Source: Clostridiales bacterium (GTDB lineage Bacteria; Bacillota; Clostridia; Christensenellales; Borkfalkiaceae). From it: a DNA stretch of 64,000 nucleotides. The notes under the pieces were generated by a model. The model searched no databases. It saw only the letters and a program-made list of their open reading frames with translations, and was not told the DNA's origin. Location: NCBI GenBank assembly GCA_015055945.1, contig SVHH01000002.1, positions 153,374 through 217,373 on the forward strand. The letters are read 5' to 3'. Each line of letters opens with the position of its first letter. The first letter of the stretch is position 1. Made by a program: the position numbers and the translations under genes. Positions 42,754 to 51,036 of this stretch are shown one piece after another.

Positions 42754-44076
42754 ATGACTAAAGAAACCAAAAGAAGGGTAGGTATTGTAGGCAATATCGT
42801 AGCGATTATCGTATGCTTAACAATGCTCCTTGGCACAACTTTTGCTTGGTTTACTGATTCAGAAACCAACAGCGGAAACGTTATCTCAAGTGGTTCACTC
42901 AATGTTGAAGCATACTGGGAAAAAGGTACTGAAAACCCTGCAAATGCAGACTGGAAAGATCTTAATGCTGCTACAGCCGTTTACAACTATGACAAATGGG
43001 AACCTGGTTACGTTTCAGCAAGACACTTTAAGATTGCAAACGAAGGTTCACTTGCGTTCAAGTACAAACTCGTAATCGTACCTAACGGAGCAGTATCAGC
43101 CCTTGCAGAAGTAATCGACGTTTACTACGTAAACCCCGCAGTTCAACTTTCTGACCGTGCAAACCTTAGCAGTGATCTTTTAGTAGGTACACTTGCAGAC
43201 TTAATTGCAGATCCCGACGGCGCTGCTTACGGCAAACTTTTATCTGGCGAAAGTGAGACTGCAACCGTAGCATTTAAGATGAGAGAAAGTGCTGGTAACG
43301 ACTACTACGATATGTCAATCGGCTCTACTTTCGACATTAAAGTAATTGCAACTCAATACGCTTCTGAATCAGATGACTTAGGCACTGATTATGACAAAGA
43401 TGCTATTTTTGCAGACTATTACGTAACAACTGCAGATGAACTTATCGAAGCGCTTGAAAACGCTGAAGAAGGCGAAGCAATCGCTTTAATGAGTGACGTT
43501 AAAATTGACCCAGCAAGCATGAGCAATGCATACGGCACGACTGGTATCAATATTAAAAAAGGTCAAATTTTTGATGGTAATGGATATACGCTTGATATTG
43601 CAGGTGCAGGTGGAACTTGGGATAGTGGTATCAGTATCACAGGTGGTACTGTTAAAAATATAACTGTAACGGGTGCATTCCGTGGCATCTTTATTAACCA
43701 CAATAGCACTGAAGTGGGCAAAGTAATACTTGAAAACGTTATCACAGATGGAACGGTTTACACCATCAGTTGTGACCAAGGCACAAATAACGGCCTTGAG
43801 GCAATTAACTGTACTTTTAAGGGCTGGACGAGTTATGCTAAAACTTTAGGAAATGCAAAATTTGTTAACTGTTATTTCGGAGAAGGCAGTGGCTATTCTT
43901 TCTGCCGTCCTTATGCTCAAACTGAATTCGTAGGTTGTAAATTTGAAGCCGGCTTTGAAATGGATCCACGTGCTGCCGTTACATTTGAAAATTGTACTCT
44001 CGATGGTGTAGCAATTACTGGCGAAAACTTATCTACACTTGTTACTAGCAACATTAATAACGCAACTATTAAATAA
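42754..44076 (+). CDS. TasA/camelysin-like surface protein with beta-helix region (paralogue 2)
   Basis: 440 residues. Residues 1 to about 215 are closely similar to paralogue 1, including MTKETKRRVGIVGNIVAIIV, TTFAWFTDSETNSGN and TLADLIADPDGAAYG. The preceding ribosome site AGGAGGTC and start context are nearly identical in both. After ASESDDLGTDYDKDA the sequence changes to a different right-handed beta-helix (IFDGNGYTLDIAGAGG, GTVKNITVTGAFRGIFINH, then regularly spaced short strands with Asn/Cys ladders). The pattern suggests tandem duplication with exchange of the C-terminal module. Processing by the adjacent SipW is expected. It is the last large gene of the operon. Confidence 0.85.
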   Translation: MTKETKRRVGIVGNIVAIIVCLTMLLGTTFAWFTDSETNSGNVISSGSLNVEAYWEKGTENPANADWKDLNAATAVYNYDKWEPGYVSARHFKIANEGSLAFKYKLVIVPNGAVSALAEVIDVYYVNPAVQLSDRANLSSDLLVGTLADLIADPDGAAYGKLLSGESETATVAFKMRESAGNDYYDMSIGSTFDIKVIATQYASESDDLGTDYDKDAIFADYYVTTADELIEALENAEEGEAIALMSDVKIDPASMSNAYGTTGINIKKGQIFDGNGYTLDIAGAGGTWDSGISITGGTVKNITVTGAFRGIFINHNSTEVGKVILENVITDGTVYTISCDQGTNNGLEAINCTFKGWTSYAKTLGNAKFVNCYFGEGSGYSFCRPYAQTEFVGCKFEAGFEMDPRAAVTFENCTLDGVAITGENLSTLVTSNINNATIK

Positions 44077-44112
44077 GAATAACTTTAGTAAAGTATTCTA
44101 GGAGAGTTAATT

Positions 44113-44202
44113 ATGAATCAGAACCTATATATGTACGAGACTGACACTGACATTACAACATTCAATTTTGTTGTCGAATACAATGAGGTTAAGGCAAAAT
44201 AA
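44113..44202 (+). CDS. Small ORF of 29 residues after the TasA-like genes
   Basis: ATG at 44113 with AGGAGAG 8 bases upstream, encoding MNQNLYMYETDTDITT and a further 13 residues to TAA 44200-44202. The sequence is acidic and aromatic with no membrane helix. It lies 37 bases after paralogue 2 and directly before a hairpin, so it would be co-transcribed with the surface-fibre operon. The good ribosome site argues for translation, but at this length there is no family evidence. A short secreted or regulatory peptide, or chance, are both possible. Confidence 0.5.
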   Translation: MNQNLYMYETDTDITTFNFVVEYNEVKAK

Positions 44203-44211
44203 TTAGATAAT

Positions 44212-44240
44212 AAAAATCTGTTCCACAACAGAGTTTTATT
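44212..44240 (+). terminator. First terminator-like hairpin of the sipW/TasA-like operon
   Basis: AAAATCTGTT/AACAGAGTTTT stem with a CCAC loop, 10 bases after the small ORF. Confidence 0.65.
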
Positions 44241-44259
44241 CATAAAAACCCAAAGGCAG

Positions 44260-44288
44260 AAAAGTCAATCTTTGTGATTGGCTTTTTT
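44260..44288 (+). terminator. Second terminator of the sipW/TasA-like operon
   Basis: AGTCAATC/GATTGGCT stem with one wobble and a strong T-tail. Confidence 0.8.
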
Positions 44289-44325
44289 GCTTTATATTCC
44301 TTAAATTTAAAAATTGGCGTTTTGC

Positions 44326-44354
44326 TTTACAACTGTAAAAATTTTATATATAAT
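44326..44354 (+). promoter_or_regulatory. Sigma-A promoter of the two-component operon
   Basis: TTTACA (44326-44331), 17 bases, TATAAT (44349-44354). Confidence 0.85.
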
Positions 44355-44379
44355 TAAAGGGTACGTAAAAGGAGAAATT

Positions 44380-45051
44380 ATGTTCAAAATATTGATTGCT
44401 GAAGACGATTATAAAATACGTCAATTATTTGGTAGGGTGCTCTCTAAACAAGGTTACACCGTTAAGGGTGTTTCTAACGGGAAGGAAGCGCTTTTAGCCA
44501 TTGAGCAAGAATATTACGATATTATCATTTCGGACGTTATGATGCCCGTTATGGACGGCTATGAACTCATACGCGCGCTAAGAGATAGCGGAAACAATAT
44601 TCCAGTGCTTATGATTACCGCAAAAGCCGAGTTTGACGATATGCGTCAAGGCTTTCTTGCGGGGACTGATGATTATATGGTTAAGCCCATAAACGTAAAC
44701 GAAATGGTTATAAGGGTAGGGGCGCTACTTCGCCGTGCACAAATGATGAACGAGCGCCGTCAAGTTATCGGCGGAACGATTTTGGAGTGTGATTCGCTTA
44801 CCGTTATTACTAATGATGAAAGCATTGTTTTGCCCCAAAAAGAGTTTATGCTATTATATAAAATGGTTTCTTTCCCCGGTAAAATTTTTACCCGTCAACA
44901 AATGATGGACGATATTTGGGGGTATGAAAGTTCTTCCGACACGCACACGGTTGACGTGCACATTGGGCGTTTAAGGGATAAATTCCGTTCTAACCCCGAT
45001 TTTGAAATTGTTACTATTCGCGGTATAGGGTTTAAGGTGGTGAAAAAATGA
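44380..45051 (+). CDS. OmpR/PhoB-family response regulator
   Basis: 223 residues. Receiver domain 1-120 with the acidic pair in IAEDDYKIRQL, phospho-acceptor Asp in IIISDVMMPVMDG, Thr in VLMITAKAEF and Lys in YMVKPINV, all intact. Residues about 130-223 are the winged-helix output domain (FTRQQMMDDIWGYESSSDTH, TVDVHIGRLRDKF, IVTIRGIGFKV). I start at ATG 44380 behind AAAGGAG; an upstream frame extension to 44314 lacks a site. The next gene, the histidine kinase, overlaps its stop by four bases, so the pair is coupled. The signal is unknown. It sits downstream of the surface-fibre operon. Confidence 0.95.
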   Translation: MFKILIAEDDYKIRQLFGRVLSKQGYTVKGVSNGKEALLAIEQEYYDIIISDVMMPVMDGYELIRALRDSGNNIPVLMITAKAEFDDMRQGFLAGTDDYMVKPINVNEMVIRVGALLRRAQMMNERRQVIGGTILECDSLTVITNDESIVLPQKEFMLLYKMVSFPGKIFTRQQMMDDIWGYESSSDTHTVDVHIGRLRDKFRSNPDFEIVTIRGIGFKVVKK

Positions 45052-46097
45052 AAAAGCCCAACTTCAAAAAATACGGCAGTTGGAAAGACTGGAAACGCCC
45101 TAGTTTTCAGTTTTACTTCGTGCTTTTCGTAACGCTGGTAGTTATAATTACGGTTATGGCATCGGGGTTGCTTTCTGAACTTTTAGAAAAATGGGTGGGT
45201 GAGAGCGTTTCTATCCCCACGATTTTGGTTATGTTCATATTTGGCTTAGTTATCGGCTGGGTTTTGTCGTTTTTTATAAGTTTATTCTTGCTTAGGCCCA
45301 TCCGTTCTTTGCAGTCGGCAATGAACGAAGTTGCGGAAGGCAATCTTGACATCAAGGTTGAAGAAAAAAGCCACTTTGATGAAATTGAAAACATAAACCA
45401 CTCGTTTAACCTTATGACTAAAGAGTTAAACGCCAACCAACTTATCCAAAAAGACTTTATTTCTAACGTTTCGCACGAGTTTAAAACCCCGCTCAGTACT
45501 ATTGAGGGTTATGCAACCCTTTTACAAGATAAAACTTTAACCGACGACGAGCGTGAAGAATACGCTAAAGAAATTGTTTCAACTACTAAAGATATGACCG
45601 AACTTGTTGGCAACATTTTGCTCTTATCTAAAATTTCTAACCAAGCAATAGCATACCAAAAGCAAGAATATTCTTTAGACGAGCAACTCCGTAAAGTCGT
45701 TGTGGCGTTAGAGCCCAAATGGTCGGCAAAAAACATCGAACTCAACGTAGATTTTGAAGCCGTAACTATTAATTCTAATGAAAACCTTATGTTTAACGTT
45801 TGGCGAAACTTAATCGAGAACGCCATCAAATTCTCTCCACAAGGCGGAGAAATTAAATTGTCGTTAAAAAACGATAACGGTAAGGTAATTTTTAGCGTTT
45901 CTGACCAAGGCGAAGGGGTAAAAGAAGAAGACAAAAAGTATATTTTTGAAAAGTTTTACCAGTCGGATACTTCGCACAAGCAAGAAGGTAACGGCTTAGG
46001 GCTTGCGCTTGTTAAGAACATTTTAACTATTTTCGGTGGTAGTGTCTGTGTGAAAAATTTACAGCCTAAAGGTTGTTGTTTTATCGTTACACTCTAA
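45048..46097 (+). CDS. Membrane sensor histidine kinase
   Basis: 349 residues. Two membrane segments (about 20-42 and 58-84) flank a very short external loop, so sensing may occur within the membrane or via partners. A HAMP domain (LRPIRSLQSAMNEVAEGNLD) is followed by the HisKA helix with the phospho-His in FISNVSHEFKTPLSTIEGYA, then the ATPase domain: N-box VWRNLIENAIKFS, G1 SDQGEGV, F-box and G2 GNGLGLALVK. All catalytic boxes are present. It forms a coupled pair with the upstream response regulator. Confidence 0.95.
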   Translation: MKKPNFKKYGSWKDWKRPSFQFYFVLFVTLVVIITVMASGLLSELLEKWVGESVSIPTILVMFIFGLVIGWVLSFFISLFLLRPIRSLQSAMNEVAEGNLDIKVEEKSHFDEIENINHSFNLMTKELNANQLIQKDFISNVSHEFKTPLSTIEGYATLLQDKTLTDDEREEYAKEIVSTTKDMTELVGNILLLSKISNQAIAYQKQEYSLDEQLRKVVVALEPKWSAKNIELNVDFEAVTINSNENLMFNVWRNLIENAIKFSPQGGEIKLSLKNDNGKVIFSVSDQGEGVKEEDKKYIFEKFYQSDTSHKQEGNGLGLALVKNILTIFGGSVCVKNLQPKGCCFIVTL

Positions 46098-46111
46098 ATT
46101 TTGCGGAGAAG

Positions 46112-46127
46112 TTCAACAATTGTTGAA
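46112..46127. promoter_or_regulatory. Perfect 16-base palindrome upstream of the fakA-like operon
   Basis: TTCAACAATTGTTGAA, 90 bases before the operon's first ATG, possibly an operator. A GAGATA-GTAGG-TATCTC hairpin (46180-46196) lies in the leader closer to the gene. Confidence 0.4.
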
Positions 46128-46216
46128 TGTTAATTGATATAAAGTTTAATTTTGTGTAGTAAAATTAATTACATAATGGGAGATAGTAGGTATCTCTGAC
46201 GCTCAGGAGAAGTAAA

Positions 46217-47863
46217 ATGAGTTTGGAAAATAATTGCATTGACGGTAAATTGTTTGAAAGACTTTTGACTTTTGGTGCATTAAATCTTCAAGCAAACGCG
46301 AAAGAAATCAACGACCTTAACGTGTTCCCAGTTCCCGACGGCGACACCGGCGATAATATGTACGCTACGCTCGCGGGTGGTGTGGATAGCCTTAAAAAAC
46401 AAGCCGAATATTCTATCGACTGTAAGGCAAACGCTTTGGCGGAAGGGATGCTCCTTAACGCAAGGGGTAATTCGGGCGTAATTTTATCACAGTTATTCTA
46501 TGGCATAGCACAAGGACTTTTAGGGTTAAAAGTAGCAACCGTGCCCGAGTTTTGTGGGGCGTTAAAGAAAGGCGTTGAGTGCGCTTATAAGGCGGTTGTA
46601 AAACCCGTGGAAGGGACTATTTTGACGGTCGCTAGAGAAGCGGCGGATAGGGTTTTTGAAAAGGTAAGTGCGGAAACCACTTTGGAAGGGTTTTTTCTTG
46701 AATACTTAAAAGAACTTAAAGTTTCACTTCAAAAAACCCCTGAACTTTTGGAAGTTTTGAAAGAATCTGGCGTAGTTGATAGCGGCGGGGCTGGCTTGGT
46801 GTGTATTGCCGAAGGCTTTTACAAGGCTATCGTTGGCGATGAAACTTTAGCGGAAGTTGCTTTTACTGCAACCGCGACAAAAACTGATATTAATACTTTT
46901 GATTTTGATGAAAACAGCAAGATGGACTTTGGTTACTGCACCGAAGTTTTAGTTCAACTCTTATCTTCTAAAGGAGACGTTCAAGAGTTTAATCTTGATA
47001 ATTTGGTCGAATTTTTAACTAGCATTGGCGATAGCGTTGCCGCTGTTCAAACTGGTACGAAGGTTAAAATTCACGTACATACTATGACACCTGCGCTCGT
47101 TTTGGAAAAGTGTCAAAAGTACGGCGAGTTTATATCCGTTAAGATTGAAAATATGACCTTGCAACACAACACCACGCTTTTGGTAGAAAAACCCAAAAAG
47201 CGTGAAAAAACCGCTATCGTTGCGGTTGCTTCTGGCGAAGGTTTAGCGCAAATTTATCTCGATAACGGCGCTGATTACATAGTTAGCGGCGGTCAAACGG
47301 ACAATCCGTCCACTGAAGATTTTATAAAAGGTTTTGACCATGTTAACGCGGACACTGTATTTGTTCTTCCAAACAATAAAAACATAGTTTTAGCGGCTAA
47401 ACAAGCGGCGGAATTATATAAAAATTCTAAAGTTATCGTTCTTCCGTCAAAAACTCCGCAACAAGTTTATTCCGCGCTTGCGCTTTGTATTAAGGGCGAT
47501 GAAGATATGATGCAAGCGGATATGACCGAAGGCATTGAAAGCGTGGATAGTTACGCTATAACTTACGCTGTAAGGGACGCGGTCGTTAACGGCATTGAAA
47601 TCAAAGAAGGGGACTATATGGCGTTCTCTCCCGATGGACTTATGCTCAGTGAAAAAGAACTTTTACTGGCGTTTAAGCGCATGATTGACAGCGCCGACGA
47701 AGTTGAAGATAAAGAAATAGTTACCATTTTTTATGGTAAAAACGTTAATGAAGCGTTTAAGCAAAGCGTTAGAGATTTTATCGAAGAACGCTTGCCCGAC
47801 GCTGAACTTATTGAACACGAAGGCGGTCAAGAAGTTTATTCTCTCTTGGTTGCCCTTGAATAA
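46217..47863 (+). CDS. fakA: FakA/YloV-type DAK2-domain kinase
   Basis: 548 residues. The N-terminal DhaL/DAK2 nucleotide domain is clear: INDLNVFPVPDGDTGDNMYA (residues about 28-47, Asp triad for magnesium-ATP), LNARGNSGVILSQLFYGIA (about 79-97) and a VVDSGGAGLV motif. The rest is the long FakA C-terminal region with a second alpha/beta domain. FakA phosphorylates fatty acids bound to DegV-type FakB proteins, feeding exogenous fatty acids into phospholipid synthesis. A DegV gene two positions downstream supports this. CAGGAG precedes the ATG. It heads the fakA-SGNH-degV operon. Confidence 0.9.
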   Translation: MSLENNCIDGKLFERLLTFGALNLQANAKEINDLNVFPVPDGDTGDNMYATLAGGVDSLKKQAEYSIDCKANALAEGMLLNARGNSGVILSQLFYGIAQGLLGLKVATVPEFCGALKKGVECAYKAVVKPVEGTILTVAREAADRVFEKVSAETTLEGFFLEYLKELKVSLQKTPELLEVLKESGVVDSGGAGLVCIAEGFYKAIVGDETLAEVAFTATATKTDINTFDFDENSKMDFGYCTEVLVQLLSSKGDVQEFNLDNLVEFLTSIGDSVAAVQTGTKVKIHVHTMTPALVLEKCQKYGEFISVKIENMTLQHNTTLLVEKPKKREKTAIVAVASGEGLAQIYLDNGADYIVSGGQTDNPSTEDFIKGFDHVNADTVFVLPNNKNIVLAAKQAAELYKNSKVIVLPSKTPQQVYSALALCIKGDEDMMQADMTEGIESVDSYAITYAVRDAVVNGIEIKEGDYMAFSPDGLMLSEKELLLAFKRMIDSADEVEDKEIVTIFYGKNVNEAFKQSVRDFIEERLPDAELIEHEGGQEVYSLLVALE

Positions 47864-47884
47864 AAAAATATAAGGAAAATTATT

Positions 47885-48532
47885 ATGAAAAACGTTCTTC
47901 TTATTGGTGATTCTATCCGTATGGGTTATGAAAATTACGTTCGCGATGCTTTTAACGGTATTGCGGAAATTAAAGCGCCCGAAGGTAACTGTCGTTACGC
48001 TTTGCAAGTTTTAAGATATGCGCACGAATGGAGAAAGTATTTTACTTGCACTCCTGAAGAAGTTGATATCGTGCACTGGAACGCTGGGCTTTGGGACGTT
48101 CTCCGTATGTACGGCGACGAACCTTTAACCCCCGTGGAGTTTTACGCTAACCTTATTAAGCGTATTGACACTAGACTTCGCTTGTTATTTCCCAACGCAA
48201 AGATTATTTTTGCAACTTCAACTTTTGTTCAACAAGAAAAGTATGGTGAAAAGTTGAAAAGACTTAACTCGGATATTATTGCGTACAACAACGCGGCTTT
48301 AGAAGTGCTTAAAGATACTGACACCATTATCAACGACCTTTACGCGTTCACTAAAGATATCCCCGATTCTTGCAGAAGTGATATGACTCACTTCAATACC
48401 CCCGACGGCGTAAAGGCTATGGGCGGTAAAATCGTTGCAACCCTTTGCAAGGAACTCGGCGTAGACCCCAGCGAACTTGCCGTTCCCGATGCTATCCCGC
48501 CGGAAATTTCCGCTCAAGTACTAGGTTTTTAA
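47885..48532 (+). CDS. SGNH/GDSL-like hydrolase in the fak operon
   Basis: 215 residues, cytoplasmic (no signal peptide). The opening MKNVLLIGDSIRMGYENYV is the SGNH block I (Gly-Asp-Ser with nucleophile Ser). The Gly/Asn blocks follow as IVHWNAGLWDVLR, and the late Asp-His pair as SDMTHFNTPDGVKAMG. It fits a small esterase or lipase-type hydrolase. Its location between a fatty-acid kinase and a fatty-acid-carrier-type DegV suggests release or remodelling of acyl groups, which is inference from context only. AAGGAAA precedes the ATG, 21 bases after fakA. Confidence 0.88.
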   Translation: MKNVLLIGDSIRMGYENYVRDAFNGIAEIKAPEGNCRYALQVLRYAHEWRKYFTCTPEEVDIVHWNAGLWDVLRMYGDEPLTPVEFYANLIKRIDTRLRLLFPNAKIIFATSTFVQQEKYGEKLKRLNSDIIAYNNAALEVLKDTDTIINDLYAFTKDIPDSCRSDMTHFNTPDGVKAMGGKIVATLCKELGVDPSELAVPDAIPPEISAQVLGF

Positions 48533-48570
48533 TTGACGCCTTAAAAGATATATTACTAATGGAGAAGATT

Positions 48571-49470
48571 ATGAAAAGAAAGGTATTTTGTACTTCAACG
48601 GGTTGCTTAGAATACGCGCCCGCGCGCTATCTTGAACAACACGACATCGGCATTATTAGAGTACACGTACTCTTTAACGGCAAGGATATGTTGGAAGGGT
48701 TAGATTTAGACCCCGTTGATTTTTACAAACAACTTGAAAAGGTTGACGACGTAAAGAATAATCTTCCTAAAACCGCAATGCCAACGCGTGCGGAAATTAT
48801 GGAACACTTCGATAAGGCTGTCGCTGACGGTTATGAAGAACTAATCATAATTGCAATCAGTTCTGGGCTTGGCGGAACTTATAATCTTATAAGACTTGTT
48901 GCAGAAGAATATAAAGAAAAAATCAAAATTCACGTTATCGACGCTAAAATCACTTGCTTTGCTGAAGGTTTGCTTGCTGTTAAGGCGGCGGAACTTATCG
49001 AAAAGGGCGTAGATACTCCAACTATCTTAAAAGAAATTGAGTGGATTCAAAAGAGAATGGAACTCTTTGGCATCGACGGCAGACTTGATTACCTTATTTA
49101 TAACGGTAGACTTAAAGGTGGCAAGGCGTTCTTTGGTAAAATGCTTTCAATTTGCCCAGTTATCCACTTTAACGAAGTGGGTGAATTAGTGCCCCTTTGC
49201 AGTGTTAGAACTCAAAAGAAAGCGCTCCAAAAAACTTGTGAACTCTTAAAAGAAATTATCGGCGATAGAAAGAGTGAAGATTATATCTTGCTCCACTTAT
49301 ACACTGGGACTTCAGTCGTTGACCAACTAGTTGAAATTGAAAAAGATTACGGCATTGAAACCAACCACGAACGCGTAATTATGTCGCCCGTTAGCGGTTG
49401 CCATAACGGACCGTGGCTTGCGGGGTATATTTACGTGCCTATTCGTCGTGATAGTGAGCCGTTAGAATAG
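48571..49470 (+). CDS. DegV family protein (FakB-like fatty-acid-binding)
   Basis: 299 residues. The family fold is shown by an early FCTSTGCLEYAPARYL block, KTAMPTRAEIMEHF (about residues 63-76), and the conserved IIIAISSGLGGTYNL (about 93-107), whose Ser/Gly loop binds the fatty-acid carboxylate. It ends with a PVSGCHNGPWLAGYI segment. DegV/FakB proteins present the acyl group to FakA for phosphorylation. I start at ATG 48571 behind GGAGAAG. The longer frame back to 48445 lies inside the SGNH gene. It closes the fakA operon and is followed by a terminator. Confidence 0.92.
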   Translation: MKRKVFCTSTGCLEYAPARYLEQHDIGIIRVHVLFNGKDMLEGLDLDPVDFYKQLEKVDDVKNNLPKTAMPTRAEIMEHFDKAVADGYEELIIIAISSGLGGTYNLIRLVAEEYKEKIKIHVIDAKITCFAEGLLAVKAAELIEKGVDTPTILKEIEWIQKRMELFGIDGRLDYLIYNGRLKGGKAFFGKMLSICPVIHFNEVGELVPLCSVRTQKKALQKTCELLKEIIGDRKSEDYILLHLYTGTSVVDQLVEIEKDYGIETNHERVIMSPVSGCHNGPWLAGYIYVPIRRDSEPLE

Positions 49471-49480
49471 AAAAAATCAA

Positions 49481-49514
49481 AACACACTTCTAGTTTTTGC
49501 TGGGGTGTGTTTTT
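49481..49514 (+). terminator. Terminator of the fakA operon
   Basis: AAAACACAC/GTGTGTTTT stem with a longer loop and a T-tail, 11 bases after the DegV stop. Confidence 0.75.
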
Positions 49515-49517
49515 TGC

Positions 49518-49546
49518 TTGCTATAAAGAGTTATAAATGTTATAAT
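49518..49546 (+). promoter_or_regulatory. Sigma-A promoter of the SASA-family esterase gene
   Basis: TTGCTA (49518-49523), 17 bases, TATAAT (49541-49546). Confidence 0.75.
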
Positions 49547-49573
49547 TTAGAAAACATTTAGGGAGAAAAAGTT

Positions 49574-50329
49574 ATGATACATTCGTTTTTATTGATAGGG
49601 CAATCTAATATGGGTGGCCGTGGTTTTAAGACCGAAGTCGACCCTATTAGCGATGATAGGATTTTCGTTTTAAGAAACGGGCGTTGGCGCAAAATGTATA
49701 ATCCCGTAAACCCCGATAGAGTTACTTCGGGCGTAAACTTGGCGGAAACTTTCGCACTTTCTTACGCTGATTATAAAGGCGTACAGGTAGGGCTTATTCC
49801 TTGTGCGGACGGCGGAACTTCGCTCGATCAATGGACGGTTGGCGGACTTTTATTCGACCACGCTTGTTATCAAATGGAACTCGCGTCGAGAACTTCTACT
49901 ATTGCGGGCGTATTGTGGCATCAAGGCGAATCTGACTGCGGTGCGGAAAGACATCCTTTCTATAAGCAAAAACTTGCAGTTATTATGGAAGCGTTTAAAA
50001 AGAAATGTAATCTTTACGACGTGCCTTTCTTGGTTGGTGGATTAGGCGACTTCTTGGAAGACTGCCCCGTTGGAGAAGGTAAGTTCAAAAATTACGTTAT
50101 CATCAACAAGGCGTTAGAAGAATACGCAAACGAAACTAAGATGACGGGGTTCGTTAGCGCAAAAGGTTTAGGCGCAAACCCCGACAATATGCATTTTAGC
50201 GCAAAGGCTCTCCGTGAGTTCGGTTATAGATATTTTGATGAATTCTTAAAATTAGAAGATAAAAACAAAGTATTCGTTGAAAAGGATACCGTTGACAACG
50301 CTATTAGAAACGAAATTGAACATTTATAA
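49574..50329 (+). CDS. Sialate O-acetylesterase-like SGNH protein
   Basis: 251 residues. The SASA-domain signature is complete: FLLIGQSNMGGRG (residues about 5-17, nucleophile Ser), IPCADGGTSLDQW (about 75-87) and GVLWHQGESDC (about 112-122), with the catalytic His towards the C-terminus in DNMHFSAKALREFG. Such esterases remove acetyl groups from sialic acids, xylans or other glycans. There is no signal peptide, so it would act inside the cell on imported sugars. It is monocistronic with its own promoter and terminator. GGGAG precedes the ATG. Confidence 0.88.
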   Translation: MIHSFLLIGQSNMGGRGFKTEVDPISDDRIFVLRNGRWRKMYNPVNPDRVTSGVNLAETFALSYADYKGVQVGLIPCADGGTSLDQWTVGGLLFDHACYQMELASRTSTIAGVLWHQGESDCGAERHPFYKQKLAVIMEAFKKKCNLYDVPFLVGGLGDFLEDCPVGEGKFKNYVIINKALEEYANETKMTGFVSAKGLGANPDNMHFSAKALREFGYRYFDEFLKLEDKNKVFVEKDTVDNAIRNEIEHL

Positions 50330-50336
50330 AATAGTT

Positions 50337-50377
50337 AAAAAACCGCAATATTACACAATATATTGTGGTTTTTTTGT
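50337..50377 (+). terminator. Terminator of the SASA esterase gene
   Basis: AAAACCGCAATAT/ATATTGTGGTTTT stem with T-tail. Confidence 0.8.
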
Positions 50378-50436
50378 AAAGTGTTTAAAAAGTATTTAAA
50401 ATACGAGAAAAAACGCTAAAAAGTGGGTCAAAACGC

Positions 50437-50465
50437 TTGACTTAAAAGCAAAAATATTTTAATAT
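50437..50465 (+). promoter_or_regulatory. Promoter of the rplM-rpsI operon
   Basis: TTGACT (50437-50442), 17 bases, TAATAT (50460-50465). Confidence 0.7.
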
Positions 50466-50471
50466 ATTTAA

Positions 50472-50592
50472 GCGTTTATAAGGAAAAGTTCGTGTTTTTT
50501 TCGGGATTAGCCCTCCTGAGTTTACCCTTATCGTGTACGGGTAACGGTGCTTTTTCTTAACATAAATAAAGAAACACAAGGAGAAATTCACT
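50472..50592 (+). ncRNA. L13 ribosomal-protein leader (candidate)
   Basis: A 120-base leader ahead of rplM. It has a GTTTACCC...GGGTAAC stem (about 50520-50545) followed by GGTGCTTTTTC. This resembles the L13 leader class of Firmicutes, in which L13 represses its own mRNA. The assignment rests on position and partial motif recall. Confidence 0.55.
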
Positions 50593-51024
50593 ATGAAAAC
50601 TTATATGGCTCATGCCGATAACGTTGAAAGAAAGTGGTACGTAGTAGACGCTGAAGGCGTTGTTCTCGGTAGACTTGCATCTAAAGTTGCTGCAATTCTT
50701 CGTGGTAAAAATAAACCCACCTTCACCCCCAACGTTGACACGGGCGACTTCGTTATTATCGTTAATTGCGACAAAGTTGTATTAACCGGTAAAAAACTCG
50801 AAAAGAAATATTATCAATACCATACCGGTCACATTGGTGGCTTAAAATCTATCCAATATAAGACCCTTATGGCTAACAAAGCAGACGTAGCCGTTTATGA
50901 AGCGGTTAAAGGTATGCTCCCCAAAAACTCTTTGGGTCGTAAGATGATTACCAAACTCAAAGTTTACAGAGGCGCAGAACACAACCATCAGGCTCAAAAG
51001 CCCGAAACGCTCAAATTGTTTTAA
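50593..51024 (+). CDS. rplM: 50S ribosomal protein L13
   Basis: A 143-residue large-subunit protein that binds 23S rRNA early in assembly. The sequence is typical: the N-terminal [39 protein letters not shown] and [15 protein letters not shown], with the C-terminal [15 protein letters not shown]. Length is standard. AAGGAG precedes the ATG. It is the first gene of the rplM-rpsI operon, behind a structured leader that probably gives autogenous control. rpsI starts 13 bases downstream. Confidence 0.98.
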   Translation: MKTYMAHADNVERKWYVVDAEGVVLGRLASKVAAILRGKNKPTFTPNVDTGDFVIIVNCDKVVLTGKKLEKKYYQYHTGHIGGLKSIQYKTLMANKADVAVYEAVKGMLPKNSLGRKMITKLKVYRGAEHNHQAQKPETLKLF

Positions 51025-51036
51025 TGAGGTGTAATT

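Noticed and set aside
43486..43779. Antisense ORFs within large genes (this and similar frames elsewhere)
   Set aside because: They mirror codon patterns of well-supported genes and lack ribosome sites and domain matches.
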